Shown piece by piece: positions 44,928 through 52,793 of a stretch of 64,000 nt of DNA. Positions within the stretch are counted from its first letter, which is position 1. Every line of letters begins with the position of its first letter. The DNA is taken from positions 1 to 64,000 of the forward strand of contig JAOADJ010000026.1 of NCBI GenBank assembly GCA_026417375.1. Direction: 5' to 3'. The notes below the pieces were generated by a model, which saw only the letters and a program-made list of their open reading frames with translations, ran no database searches and was not told the origin of the DNA. The stretch comes from Melioribacteraceae bacterium. GTDB lineage: Bacteria > Bacteroidota > Ignavibacteria > Ignavibacteriales > Melioribacteraceae. The translations under genes were made by a program, and so were the position numbers.

Positions 44928-45488
44928 TTATTGTAAAATATATTTACTGAAATAAATTGTGTTAACTTTTACTTTGGGCATTAGTTGTTGAACTTTACTT
45001 GTTATTTCCATTCTTAACGTATCTCTGTAAGCCATGTTTGCTAATTGTGTAAGATTTTTACTGCTCATAACAGATATGATCGCATCTTTCAATAAAACAT
45101 CTTTTGCTTTTAATTCATCATGATTTTCCTGTGATGCTACATCAAAACCTAAAGAAGAAAGCAATAATCTTTTACCATCAGTATTTGCCGGATTGATTAT
45201 TAAATCATCAACCACATAAATAAATTTTCCGAATTCAACTTTTTTGTTATCACTTTTTCCTTCTCCTTCTGAATGTTCACTTGTTGCTTCTTCAGATACT
45301 TCTTCTGTTTTTGCTTTTTCTGTTGATGTGCTTTGTTGCATCTTACTTAAAAGAAAATTTGCAGTGATGAAATAAACTGCAACAAGTTGTATTACAAAAA
45401 GTGGAATTCCTATTAACAAAATTTTAATGTTAAAACCAGATTTTTTTCCACCGGAACTTTCAACTTGTTTTTCTTGATCTTCTGCCAT
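44928..45488 (-). CDS. fliL: FliL, stator-associated basal body protein
   Basis: 186 residues: Lys/Gly-rich start, one membrane helix (ILLIGIPLFVIQLVAVYFITANF), an acidic Glu/Ser-rich linker and a periplasmic domain (VDDLIINPANTDGKRLLLSSLGFDV, LRMEITSKVQQL) typical of FliL. It supports stator recruitment under load. It is the first gene of its operon, about 50 bp behind the TGGCAT element. Confidence 0.93.
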   Translation of the reverse strand: MAEDQEKQVESSGGKKSGFNIKILLIGIPLFVIQLVAVYFITANFLLSKMQQSTSTEKAKTEEVSEEATSEHSEGEGKSDNKKVEFGKFIYVVDDLIINPANTDGKRLLLSSLGFDVASQENHDELKAKDVLLKDAIISVMSSKNLTQLANMAYRDTLRMEITSKVQQLMPKVKVNTIYFSKYILQ

Positions 45489-45523
45489 CTTTTAACTCAC
45501 ATTTATTTACTTGCATACATTTT

Positions 45524-45539
45524 TTCAATTGCTATGCCA
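45524..45539 (-). promoter_or_regulatory. σ54-like promoter element of fliL
   Basis: Minus strand TGGCATAGCAATTGAA. The -24 half is near-perfect; the -12 half is TTGAA where TTGCA is expected, so the normally conserved C is missing. Supported mainly by the identical arrangement upstream of flgB. Confidence 0.5.
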
Positions 45540-45587
45540 TTAAAAAACTATTATAAATGTAATTTTTAATTAAGTTTTAGAAAGAGG

Positions 45588-45609
45588 TTTGGCTAATATT
45601 ATGCAGTTG
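45588..45609 (-). promoter_or_regulatory. Candidate activator (enhancer) site, copy B
   Basis: Minus strand CAACTGCATAAT followed by ATTAGCCAAA; matches copy A (58879-58900) at 19 of 22 positions. Its lower end is separated from ATGGCAT by exactly 47 bp, as in copy A. Confidence 0.65.
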
Positions 45610-45728
45610 TTTAGAAGTATTTATTAATTGGAGAATTAATAATTTATTTGAAGAAATTATAAAGGAAATTAAAATGCGTTTTTGAAGTATTGCTAAGATA
45701 TTTTTATATAAAATTGTTTATAAAATCA

Positions 45729-45759
45729 TTGTCGGTCCTGAAGAAATCAAGACCGACAA
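45729..45759 (-). terminator. Hairpin after flgE, probable terminator
   Basis: A perfect 9-bp inverted repeat TTGTCGGTC / GACCGACAA with a 13-nt loop, 46 bp after the flgE stop. On the minus strand it is followed by ATGATTTTAT, a weak T-run, so termination may be partial. Confidence 0.6.
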
Positions 45760-45804
45760 TTAAAAAATATTGAGACAGCTTTTTAGAGAACTATTAGTAA
45801 AATA

Positions 45805-47484
45805 TTATCTGATTAAGTTTGTTATTTCTTGTAATAAATTATCAGCGGTTGTAATAACACGGGCATTAGCCTGAAAACCTCTTTGAGAAACAATCATTCT
45901 TGTAAATTCTTCACTCAAGTCAACGTTACTTTGTTCTAATGCACCGGATTGAACAGTAGTATTTGTATCTTCACCTAAACTACCAATTCTTGGTTCACCA
46001 CTATTAGCATAAGCCAAGTACATATTATCACCAACACTTATTAAACCATTTAAGTTGTTGAAAGTAGCGACCATTATTTGAGCTAAATTTTTTGAACTTC
46101 CATTTGAGAAGATACCAACTATATTTCCATATTGGTCAATGTTCAAATTAGTTAAAGAAGCTGATGGAGAACCATCCTGAGATAAAGCACTAATTACAGA
46201 GCTAGCAGAGGTTTGTGTAACACCACCAAAACCACTTCCAAAATCTAATGAAATGTTTACAGGAGCTGCACCACCTTTTGGACTAAATGAAAATGTTGGA
46301 TTATTTGGAGATATTTTGGCAGGATCTAAAGTACCATCCGGATTAAATTCAATTGTTCCGATTGCACTTGCAACTTTTCCATCTGCTGTACTTGTTCCGG
46401 GAACAGAAACTGTCCATGTCCAAATGTTGTCATCAATCTTTGTCATTTTTAATGTAGCTTGATGAGCTGTTCCTAAAGAATCATAAACAGTTACAGAACC
46501 ACTTACAATATTTGGAATTTTATTATTATCTGCAGATGCACTTAATGTAGTTGTGCTTGAATTTTGAGTTACAATTGTTGAATCGAATGTAAAATCAATG
46601 TTTGAAGATGCAACATTAACGCGATTATTAACGCCATCAAATTTAGCTTTTGAAGCTGCATCTAAAACAAAATTTCCTGTTCCATCATCTTCAAATTTTA
46701 ATGCAGTAATTGTTCCGCTGACTGGAGTTGGTAAATCGTTGCCATCAGCATCTTTTAATGACCAATTTAAAGTATAAACATTATCAGCTGTTTTTTCCCA
46801 GTTAGTAACAAATCTAAAAGATTCACCATATTCATTGTAAACTGAAACTGTGTAATCATTTGTTTTATCGCCAACAGCAAGAGAAGAAGAATTAATATTA
46901 CCACGTTGAACAACTTGTAAAGTTCTGGTTAAATCGCTGTTGCTTTTTAGATTACCGCCCCATTTAATTAAAGTAGTTGAAACTGCAGGTAATTTCAAAT
47001 TAGTATCAATTACAATATCTTCAAGATTATTGCCAGGAGGAATAACACCATCAGAATTAGCAACTTTACCTTGAACTACTGCACCATTTTGTGGACTAAC
47101 TAATTTCCCAGCAGCATCAAAAACAAAAGCACCAGCACGTGAAAAGAATTTTTGTCCATTGTTTTTAAGAACAAACATTCCTTGTCCCTGAAGTGCTAAA
47201 TCAGTTGTAATTCCTGTTCTTTCAAAAGTGCCTTGATTCCAATTGCGGTCGATTGAGTTTACTTTCATACCAAGACCAACTTGATATGAGTTTGTTCCAC
47301 CAGTTTCATCAGTTGGATTTGTACCAGCTTTAACAAATTGATTAAATGTGTCGCTAAAGGTTACGCGTGAACCTTTGAAACCTATTGTGTTAACGTTAGA
47401 AATGTTATTACCAATTACGTCCATCATTGTTTGATGATTACGTAAACCAGAAACGCCAGCGAAAAGAGATGTTAAAAGTGCCAT
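45805..47484 (-). CDS. flgE: FlgE, flagellar hook protein
   Basis: 559 residues, longer than the about 400 of Salmonella. MALLTSLFAGVSGLRNHQTMMDVIGNNISNVNTIGFKG and the C-terminal QSNVDLSEEFTRMIVSQRGFQANARVITTADNLLQEI are hook signatures; NSYQVGLGMKVNSI and GQGMFVLKN fit FlgE rather than FlgG. Extra length is in the middle domains exposed on the hook surface. AGGAGG lies 5 nt before the ATG, and the 96-bp leader forms two hairpins. Confidence 0.95.
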   Translation of the reverse strand: MALLTSLFAGVSGLRNHQTMMDVIGNNISNVNTIGFKGSRVTFSDTFNQFVKAGTNPTDETGGTNSYQVGLGMKVNSIDRNWNQGTFERTGITTDLALQGQGMFVLKNNGQKFFSRAGAFVFDAAGKLVSPQNGAVVQGKVANSDGVIPPGNNLEDIVIDTNLKLPAVSTTLIKWGGNLKSNSDLTRTLQVVQRGNINSSSLAVGDKTNDYTVSVYNEYGESFRFVTNWEKTADNVYTLNWSLKDADGNDLPTPVSGTITALKFEDDGTGNFVLDAASKAKFDGVNNRVNVASSNIDFTFDSTIVTQNSSTTTLSASADNNKIPNIVSGSVTVYDSLGTAHQATLKMTKIDDNIWTWTVSVPGTSTADGKVASAIGTIEFNPDGTLDPAKISPNNPTFSFSPKGGAAPVNISLDFGSGFGGVTQTSASSVISALSQDGSPSASLTNLNIDQYGNIVGIFSNGSSKNLAQIMVATFNNLNGLISVGDNMYLAYANSGEPRIGSLGEDTNTTVQSGALEQSNVDLSEEFTRMIVSQRGFQANARVITTADNLLQEITNLIR

Positions 47485-47502
47485 TTGATCCTCCTTGGTT
47501 TT

Positions 47503-47558
47503 GATTTAGCTTCAGTCAGTCGGCTAAATCCTGGAGCGCCCTTGGAAGGTCCCGCTCC
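47503..47558 (-). promoter_or_regulatory. Two-hairpin leader of flgE
   Basis: Upstream of the flgE ribosome site are two inverted repeats: GGAGCG/CGCTCC (47553-47558 with 47533-47538, 14-nt loop) and GATTTAGC/GCTAAATC (47523-47530 with 47503-47510, 12-nt loop). Neither is followed by a T-run, so they are not terminators. The block is G+C-rich compared with its surroundings. A role in mRNA processing, stability or translation is inferred. Confidence 0.55.
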
Positions 47559-47580
47559 GTTGTTTATTATTATTTGTTAA

Positions 47581-47961
47581 TTAAATTGCAAAAACTACGC
47601 TATCTATATTTGTAAAAACATTTTCGTTCGAGTTAGCAACTTCAATTGCAGTTACAACAGTTCTGTTTGGAATATTTACAATGAATGCTGTCTTATCCAT
47701 CAGGACTAATGAATCTTTACTTCCTTTTGCTTCTGCTTTTTCTACTGCATCCTGAATTTTTGAAATTTCATTTTCACTTAGTTGAATGTTTCTTGATTCA
47801 AGACGTTTTAAAGCATGATTAGAAAATTTTACTTTTTCTAATTCTTCCTTAAAGATTGCTTGAAACTGGTTTGCAGCTTCTCTGCCAACTCTTTTTTGAG
47901 TTAATTCTTCATTTCCAACAATTGGTATAAATGGAACCGAGATGCCATTAATTTCAGCCAT
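47581..47961 (-). CDS. Flagellar operon protein (conserved, between flgD and flgE)
   Basis: 126 residues from MAEINGISV; GGAGG lies before this ATG, and I reject a start 15 bp upstream. It matches the conserved flagellar operon protein of unknown function found after flgD in many phyla: FSNHALKRLESRNIQLSE, AKGSKDSLVLMDKTAFIVNIPNRTVVTAIE and VFTNIDSVVFAI. It probably acts in hook assembly. It overlaps the flgD end by 8 bp. Confidence 0.88.
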   Translation of the reverse strand: MAEINGISVPFIPIVGNEELTQKRVGREAANQFQAIFKEELEKVKFSNHALKRLESRNIQLSENEISKIQDAVEKAEAKGSKDSLVLMDKTAFIVNIPNRTVVTAIEVANSNENVFTNIDSVVFAI

Positions 47962-48649
47962 TATTATCTCCTCCATTGTGATTAATAATTTCTAACACAT
48001 CTGAGAATGAATATTCAGCACCATCAACAACTAATACAGCTCCATTTGCCGAGAAACGTATTCCATTTATTAATCCTTGTTTGAAAGCTGTTGTTGTTAA
48101 TTTTTTGTTATTCATATCTAATGCTTCTATTTCAAATGTGTATTTACCATTTGGTAATTTTCCACCACTATTATCGGAGAAATTATAAGAAAGTTTATTC
48201 GTTCCTAAATTTTTTGGTGGATCGTAAATAGTTTTTACTAATGCTCCTTGTTCGTTATAAATTTTTATTGAAACGGAAGCAACATTATTTGGCAAAGTAT
48301 AACCAATAGTAACATTATTTTGTCCAGTGTTCTGAATTGTGTTGCCATCAATTTTAACTTCCTTACCTATTAATGTTGCAGCTAATGTATTATTAATTGA
48401 TTGAGTCAGAATATAATTTGTATCTATGCTTTTACTAACGTTTGCATTAAGATTTGTTAATTGTTCGAGTGAAGTAAATTGAGCTAATTGTGCTGCATAT
48501 TCTGTTCCGTCCATAGGATTTAATGGATCTTGATTTTTTAATTGTGCAATCATCAGTTTGAGGAAATCATCTTTACCTAAAACACCTTTTTTTGTATTTG
48601 TGTTTTGATTTATTGAAGATGTATTTTGATTTGAAATTCCATCAACCAT
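47954..48649 (-). CDS. flgD: FlgD, hook cap / scaffolding protein
   Basis: 231 residues. LGKDDFLKLMIAQLKNQDPLNPMDGTEYAAQLAQFTSLEQL is the FlgD N-terminal signature; the C-terminal part has an FlgD Ig-like domain (IKIYNEQGALVKTI, GKYTFEIEALD). It caps the growing hook. A σ28-like signal lies inside its coding sequence at 48171-48197, reading towards flgE. Confidence 0.95.
   Translation of the reverse strand: MVDGISNQNTSSINQNTNTKKGVLGKDDFLKLMIAQLKNQDPLNPMDGTEYAAQLAQFTSLEQLTNLNANVSKSIDTNYILTQSINNTLAATLIGKEVKIDGNTIQNTGQNNVTIGYTLPNNVASVSIKIYNEQGALVKTIYDPPKNLGTNKLSYNFSDNSGGKLPNGKYTFEIEALDMNNKKLTTTAFKQGLINGIRFSANGAVLVVDGAEYSFSDVLEIINHNGGDNNG
48171..48197 (-). promoter_or_regulatory. σ28-type signal inside flgD
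   Basis: Minus strand TAAACTTT (48197-48190) and TCCGATAA (48178-48171), 11 nt apart. About 210 bp upstream of the flagellar operon protein and 690 bp upstream of flgE. It falls on codons for KLSYNFSDN, so chance is possible. Confidence 0.5.
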
Positions 48650-48659
48650 TTTATTTTCC

Positions 48660-51600
48660 TCATGCTAAAAATTCTAATGTATTGTAACCTAAGTTCTTTT
48701 TAAGTTTAGGTGTATTTGTTTCTTCAACCGATTCTTCTTTGTCTAATTTTGAATTAAATTTTTTCTTTTCGTTGTAAACTTTTTGATTCTGCTTCTGGCT
48801 ATAATCTGCAAGACTTATATTAATGTTACTTAAAACAATTCCATTCGATTGTAAATTGTTTTTTAATTGTTCAATGTTTGATTGAATGAATTGTTTTATT
48901 TGTTCGTTTTCAACTTCAATTTTGGTTGATATAATATTATCAGTTAAATCAATTATTAAATTTACTTTACCTAAATTCTCAGGAGTTAATTGAAAACTTA
49001 TACTTTGTTTTTCCCCTTGTTGTATAAATTTTGAAAATTCATGTATAATTTCTTCCTGCTTCAAAACTCTGGTTGATTCATAAAATGTTTTTGTTTCAAA
49101 TGTTTGTTTTACTTTTTCGAATTCATTACTTGTCAAACCATTCAAATGATTTACTTCATTTTTTTGATGTTCATTATTTGGCTGAGAATGGTTTTTGTTT
49201 TCGTTACTATTTTTTTCTGAAGTTGTGTTTAATTTTTCGCCTGAGTTATGATTTGCAATTTTATCACTATCGTTTGAATAATTTTGAATAGGTTTTTCGT
49301 TTTCTGTCTTTTTTATATCAGTGTTTTTGGAATCAAAAATTATTTCGTTTTTCAGAGTTGTGTTTTCTTGTTCATGTTTAATATTTAGTTTATTAGTGGT
49401 TGTATTTAAAATTTCATTTTCATTTTTGTTAGTTATTGTTTCTAATTTTTTATCATCTTTTAATTCGGTAGAAGTATTATTGTATTCAACTGTATCTTTT
49501 TCAATCTGTATATTCTTTGTGTTTTTAACACTAATGTTAGTTGATACTTTTGCAATAATTTTTTCTTCATCGAGTTTATTTTTGGGTTGGTTTAATTGTT
49601 GAGCAACTTTTTCTTCTTTATCAACAGATTGATTTTGGTTTACAGTTTTTTCATTAGTTGTTTGAAGCAATTCTTTTGATTGCTCATTTGTTGCAGGTTT
49701 ATTAGAGGATGCATTTATTTCATTTTTTGTTTCTTTATTTAGTTCATTATGCAAGTTTTGATTTTTTATTTCATTAATCTTTTGAGTTTCATCTGTTAGT
49801 TTATCGCTTATTTTATTGATTAACTGTTTTGAATCATTAGAAAAAAGTTTTGTGTCAGCGTTGTTTTGTTTGTCTGAAGTTTCATTTTCTTTAATTAATG
49901 AATCTTTTTGATTTACAGAATTATTTGTTTTCCTTATATCTGAAGTTTCTGTAACATATTCTTTTTTAACAACTTCGTTTTGTGATTCAGTTGGTTTTAA
50001 TGTTATTTGATTATTTTTTTCACCAATTTCATTTTCAACAGAGTAGTTTTCTCTATTAACTTCTTCTTTAAATTTTAAATTAAGAAAATCTATTTTTTCA
50101 AATACATTTTTTTGATTTTGGGTTATAATGTTGTTTACATTATTTTCTTTTTGAGCATTGCTTGTATTAACAAAAGTTTGTTTTACATTTTCTTTTATTT
50201 GATTTTCACTTTTATCTGTTAACTCAACTTTATTATTTCCAACTGAAGAATCTGTTTCAACCTTTTTAGTTAAACTATCTTCATTTTTAATTTCAAGTAA
50301 AGACGAAAGATTATGTTTTGAATTATTTTTATTAAGAACTTCTTCATTTTTGTTTGATTTATAAACTTCAGAGATATTTTCTTTAATAACATTTGTTTTA
50401 GAAAATACCACACTCTTAATTTCCTTCGAATTGTTTAAATCTTTAAAAACACTTTTTTCTTCATCAGATAAATCACTTAATAATTCTGTTAAAGAAATAA
50501 ATTTGTTTTGGTTTTGTGATTGAGTAAATAATCCAACTTTATTTTCATCAAGTTGATTATTGTTTGTAGAGTTATTCAACAAATCAATTTCATTTATATT
50601 GTTATCATTATAATTTAATTGTGATAGTTTATTTTTTATTTGTCCAGTTGAATCATAATTTGTTTTAATTTCTTTAAAATTGTTTTTATGGTTATTTATT
50701 TGTAATAATTTATCATAGGTTTCATTTGGTTGTGTAAAACTTAATTGACCTTTTGTTGTTTTGTTTTCATCTAAAAATATAATAGTTGGTTTATTTTCGG
50801 TTTGTTTGTTCGGATAATATTCTGAATCAATTTTGCTTTCACCATTTTCGAATGAAGTTATCTTTATTATTTCTACTTTAAAGAAATTTGTTTCAGTAGT
50901 TAGTTTTTGCTTTGCTTGGGTTAAGTTTGTTATTTCTTTTTCTAAAATATTTTGCTCGTTGTTTGTTAATTCAGTTTTTTCTTGGAATTGTTTATTCTCA
51001 GAATAATTTTTTACTTTTAATAAATTTTTATTCGAATCACTAATTATATTATGACTTGCTTGCAATATTTTAGATGTTTCTTCGCTTAAAATATTTTGTT
51101 CATTTTTTGTTAGCTCAGTTTTATCAAGTTTTTGTTGTTCATCAAATTTATTTTCAACATTCGTAATATTTATTGACTGAGTTTGTTTTTCATCTACATC
51201 AGAAAAAATATTTTTAATCAATTTATCTTTACTAAAAGCACTATCGGTTAGTATTTTGCTAACAAAAAGAATTTCTTCTTTTTCATCTAAATTATTACCT
51301 GAATCAATATTAATTGGATTAATATTGATAGAAATTTTATTTAAATCATTTTTAAATGTTAAAAATATTGGCTTTTGTTCTTCTATTTTGTTTTTTACAA
51401 AATCATTTGTCTTTGACCCGTTTGCAGTTAAAAATGAATTTATTAATGAAATTATTTTATTTTCATTTACGACAAAATGTTGTTTGGATATTTCTGCGTT
51501 GTCAAGTTTAAATTTGTTTTCTTCTACATCTAACTTTTTATCATTAGAAATAATTGAATTAATAAGACTTGATACAAAAGCAAACTCTTCTGATGAAAGG

Positions 51601-51806
51601 TTAAAAACTTTTTCCTGGGATGAAAAAACTTCGTTAGTTGGATTAATAGAAATACTTTGAAGATCATTTAAGTTCTGATTCTGATCCTCAAATACTTTTA
51701 TTAAATCGGAAAAAAAGAAATTAGCGTCGATGCTTTTTTTTCCATTAATTGCCAAGTTCGAATCCGTTCTACTCAGCCTATCAAAAAAGAAAGTACTCAA
51801 ATTCAT
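48660..51806 (-). CDS. fliK: FliK, hook-length control protein, very large
   Basis: 1048 residues against about 400 in Salmonella. Residues 1 to about 900 are low-complexity Asn/Lys/Glu/Ser/Thr sequence with local repeats (for example KTELTKNEQNIL and KTELTNNEQNIL, 48 residues apart). The C-terminal hook domain (about 925-1003) is clear: SISFQLTPENLGKVNLIIDL and FIQSNIEQLKNNLQSNGI. FliK measures the hook and triggers the FlhB switch. Frame is intact. Position between the MotE-like gene and flgD is standard. Confidence 0.9.
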   Translation of the reverse strand: MNLSTFFFDRLSRTDSNLAINGKKSIDANFFFSDLIKVFEDQNQNLNDLQSISINPTNEVFSSQEKVFNLSSEEFAFVSSLINSIISNDKKLDVEENKFKLDNAEISKQHFVVNENKIISLINSFLTANGSKTNDFVKNKIEEQKPIFLTFKNDLNKISININPINIDSGNNLDEKEEILFVSKILTDSAFSKDKLIKNIFSDVDEKQTQSINITNVENKFDEQQKLDKTELTKNEQNILSEETSKILQASHNIISDSNKNLLKVKNYSENKQFQEKTELTNNEQNILEKEITNLTQAKQKLTTETNFFKVEIIKITSFENGESKIDSEYYPNKQTENKPTIIFLDENKTTKGQLSFTQPNETYDKLLQINNHKNNFKEIKTNYDSTGQIKNKLSQLNYNDNNINEIDLLNNSTNNNQLDENKVGLFTQSQNQNKFISLTELLSDLSDEEKSVFKDLNNSKEIKSVVFSKTNVIKENISEVYKSNKNEEVLNKNNSKHNLSSLLEIKNEDSLTKKVETDSSVGNNKVELTDKSENQIKENVKQTFVNTSNAQKENNVNNIITQNQKNVFEKIDFLNLKFKEEVNRENYSVENEIGEKNNQITLKPTESQNEVVKKEYVTETSDIRKTNNSVNQKDSLIKENETSDKQNNADTKLFSNDSKQLINKISDKLTDETQKINEIKNQNLHNELNKETKNEINASSNKPATNEQSKELLQTTNEKTVNQNQSVDKEEKVAQQLNQPKNKLDEEKIIAKVSTNISVKNTKNIQIEKDTVEYNNTSTELKDDKKLETITNKNENEILNTTTNKLNIKHEQENTTLKNEIIFDSKNTDIKKTENEKPIQNYSNDSDKIANHNSGEKLNTTSEKNSNENKNHSQPNNEHQKNEVNHLNGLTSNEFEKVKQTFETKTFYESTRVLKQEEIIHEFSKFIQQGEKQSISFQLTPENLGKVNLIIDLTDNIISTKIEVENEQIKQFIQSNIEQLKNNLQSNGIVLSNINISLADYSQKQNQKVYNEKKKFNSKLDKEESVEETNTPKLKKNLGYNTLEFLA
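50944..51122 (-). repeat. Imperfect internal repeat in fliK
   Basis: Two 35-bp units (51088-51122 and 50944-50978) match at 30 of 35 positions, 144 bp apart, and encode TELT(K/N)NEQNIL. The spacing is a multiple of three, so the repeat changes length without a frameshift. Confidence 0.65.
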
Positions 51807-52351
51807 TAGTTCACACTTATTATTCTGGTTACAACTTCAGGCTTCAACTCAGCAAGAATTTCAGCCGCTTTTTTCTTTTTCATCTTGAGAAGAATATCTC
51901 TGGCAATATTATCGGAATAATTCGAAATAACTTTAGCAGCTTTTTTTGAATCCATTGATTCATAAATTTTAACTGTTTGTTTAACCCATTCATTGTAGAT
52001 AGAATCTTTTTTTGCTTTAGTATTTTCACTCGCTGGTATTCTAAAAGGAACTTCTGTTGAAATATTATTTTGTGCTGTCTGGTTTTGAGGTTTTAAATTA
52101 TCATTTTTTTCTATTTCAGTTTCTTTAGTTTTTAACGAATCTGATATTGTCTTAAGTGAATCTGCTTTTAATGAATCAACCTTCAATGAATCTGCTTTAG
52201 CTAATTCTTTTTTTTGCTGTAATTCATCTACTCTTGGTGAAAAATCAAATGCAAAAATATTTTTGTATTTAGAGTTAAAATAAATCATTCCAGCTGAAAC
52301 TATTGCAAATAGCAATGAAAAAATCAAACCGTAAACAATTTTATCTTTCAT
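51806..52351 (-). CDS. MotE-like / MgtE-N-type protein between fliJ and fliK
   Basis: 181 residues: one N-terminal membrane helix (IVYGLIFSLLFAIVSAGMIYF), a linker with DSLK repeats, and a C-terminal helical domain (about 130-180) with MDSKKAAKVISNYSDNIA and MKKKKAAEILAELKPEVV, the pattern of the MgtE N-terminal domain found in MotE. Proteins of this kind occur between fliJ and fliK in many species and may chaperone or stabilise motor parts. It overlaps fliJ by 4 bp. Confidence 0.75.
   Translation of the reverse strand: MKDKIVYGLIFSLLFAIVSAGMIYFNSKYKNIFAFDFSPRVDELQQKKELAKADSLKVDSLKADSLKTISDSLKTKETEIEKNDNLKPQNQTAQNNISTEVPFRIPASENTKAKKDSIYNEWVKQTVKIYESMDSKKAAKVISNYSDNIARDILLKMKKKKAAEILAELKPEVVTRIISVN
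51909..51935 (-). promoter_or_regulatory. σ28-type signal inside the MotE-like gene
   Basis: Minus strand TAAAGTTA (51935-51928) and TCCGATAA (51916-51909), 11 nt apart, about 100 bp before the fliK start. The -35 matches 7 of 8 consensus bases. It lies on codons for KVISNYSDN. Confidence 0.5.
52155..52199 (-). repeat. Tandem 15-bp repeat encoding DSLKA/DSLKV
   Basis: Three adjacent 15-bp units (52155-52169, 52170-52184, 52185-52199) each encode DSLK plus one residue in the linker of the MotE-like protein; a fourth, degenerate copy follows. Copy number may vary without breaking the frame. Confidence 0.7.
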
Positions 52352-52785
52352 AGTTTATCACCATCATAATTTCTTAATGCAATTTCATTTAAGTTTTTCA
52401 GTTCATTTCTTCTATCTTCAATCATAAAATTTTCTTTGTCGTTTTCTTTTAATATTTCAAAAGATTTAACTTCTTTTTTTCTTTCAATTAGTTCTTTTTG
52501 TTTTTTATCGAGTCGTTTAAATGCGTCAACTATATTGTTTTCAATAAAAATTAATTCTTCTTCTAAATGACTATCATACATTTTTATGCTTTGATAATCG
52601 GAAACTTTTAACATTTGTTCAGTCATTTTATTCTGTAATTTTTTTCTTTCTTGAATTAAATATTCCTTTTGTTTTTTTAATTCTTCAATCTCAAGATTTA
52701 TTTTAGAAATTTCTTCTTTCGTTTTTTTCTCTAAAATTTCCTTCACTCTTAAAATGGGTTCAAATTTGAATTTATATTTTGCCAT
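52348..52785 (-). CDS. fliJ: FliJ, export ATPase stalk protein
   Basis: 145 residues, a single long charged coiled coil (EEISKINLEIEELKKQKEYLIQERKKLQNKM, DAFKRLDKKQKELIERKKEV). FKFEPILRVKEI at the start is typical of FliJ. It inserts in the FliI hexamer and activates the export gate. It lies 8 bp after fliI. Confidence 0.88.
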   Translation of the reverse strand: MAKYKFKFEPILRVKEILEKKTKEEISKINLEIEELKKQKEYLIQERKKLQNKMTEQMLKVSDYQSIKMYDSHLEEELIFIENNIVDAFKRLDKKQKELIERKKEVKSFEILKENDKENFMIEDRRNELKNLNEIALRNYDGDKL

Positions 52786-52793
52786 AACTTACC

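Larger units (their letters stand above)
45489..45804. other. 316-bp intergenic region between fliL and flgE
   Basis: No convincing gene. Contents: a σ54-like element (45524-45539) and an activator-like semi-palindrome (45588-45609) for fliL, and a hairpin (45729-45759) behind flgE. The stretch from 45610 to 45728 is plain AT-rich sequence in which I see nothing further; the only ATG with a ribosome site on the plus strand opens a three-codon frame. Confidence 0.7.

Noticed and set aside
45590-45605. Plus-strand TGGCTAATATTATGCA, a perfect-looking σ54 promoter possibly driving a small RNA
   Set aside because: It lies within the activator-like semi-palindrome (copy B). No gene or terminator with a T-run follows on the plus strand, and the match is explained by the palindrome.
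49321-49602. Hydrophobic plus-strand open frames opposite fliK
   Set aside because: They are shadows of the Lys/Asn-rich fliK codons; no ribosome sites and no conserved pattern.
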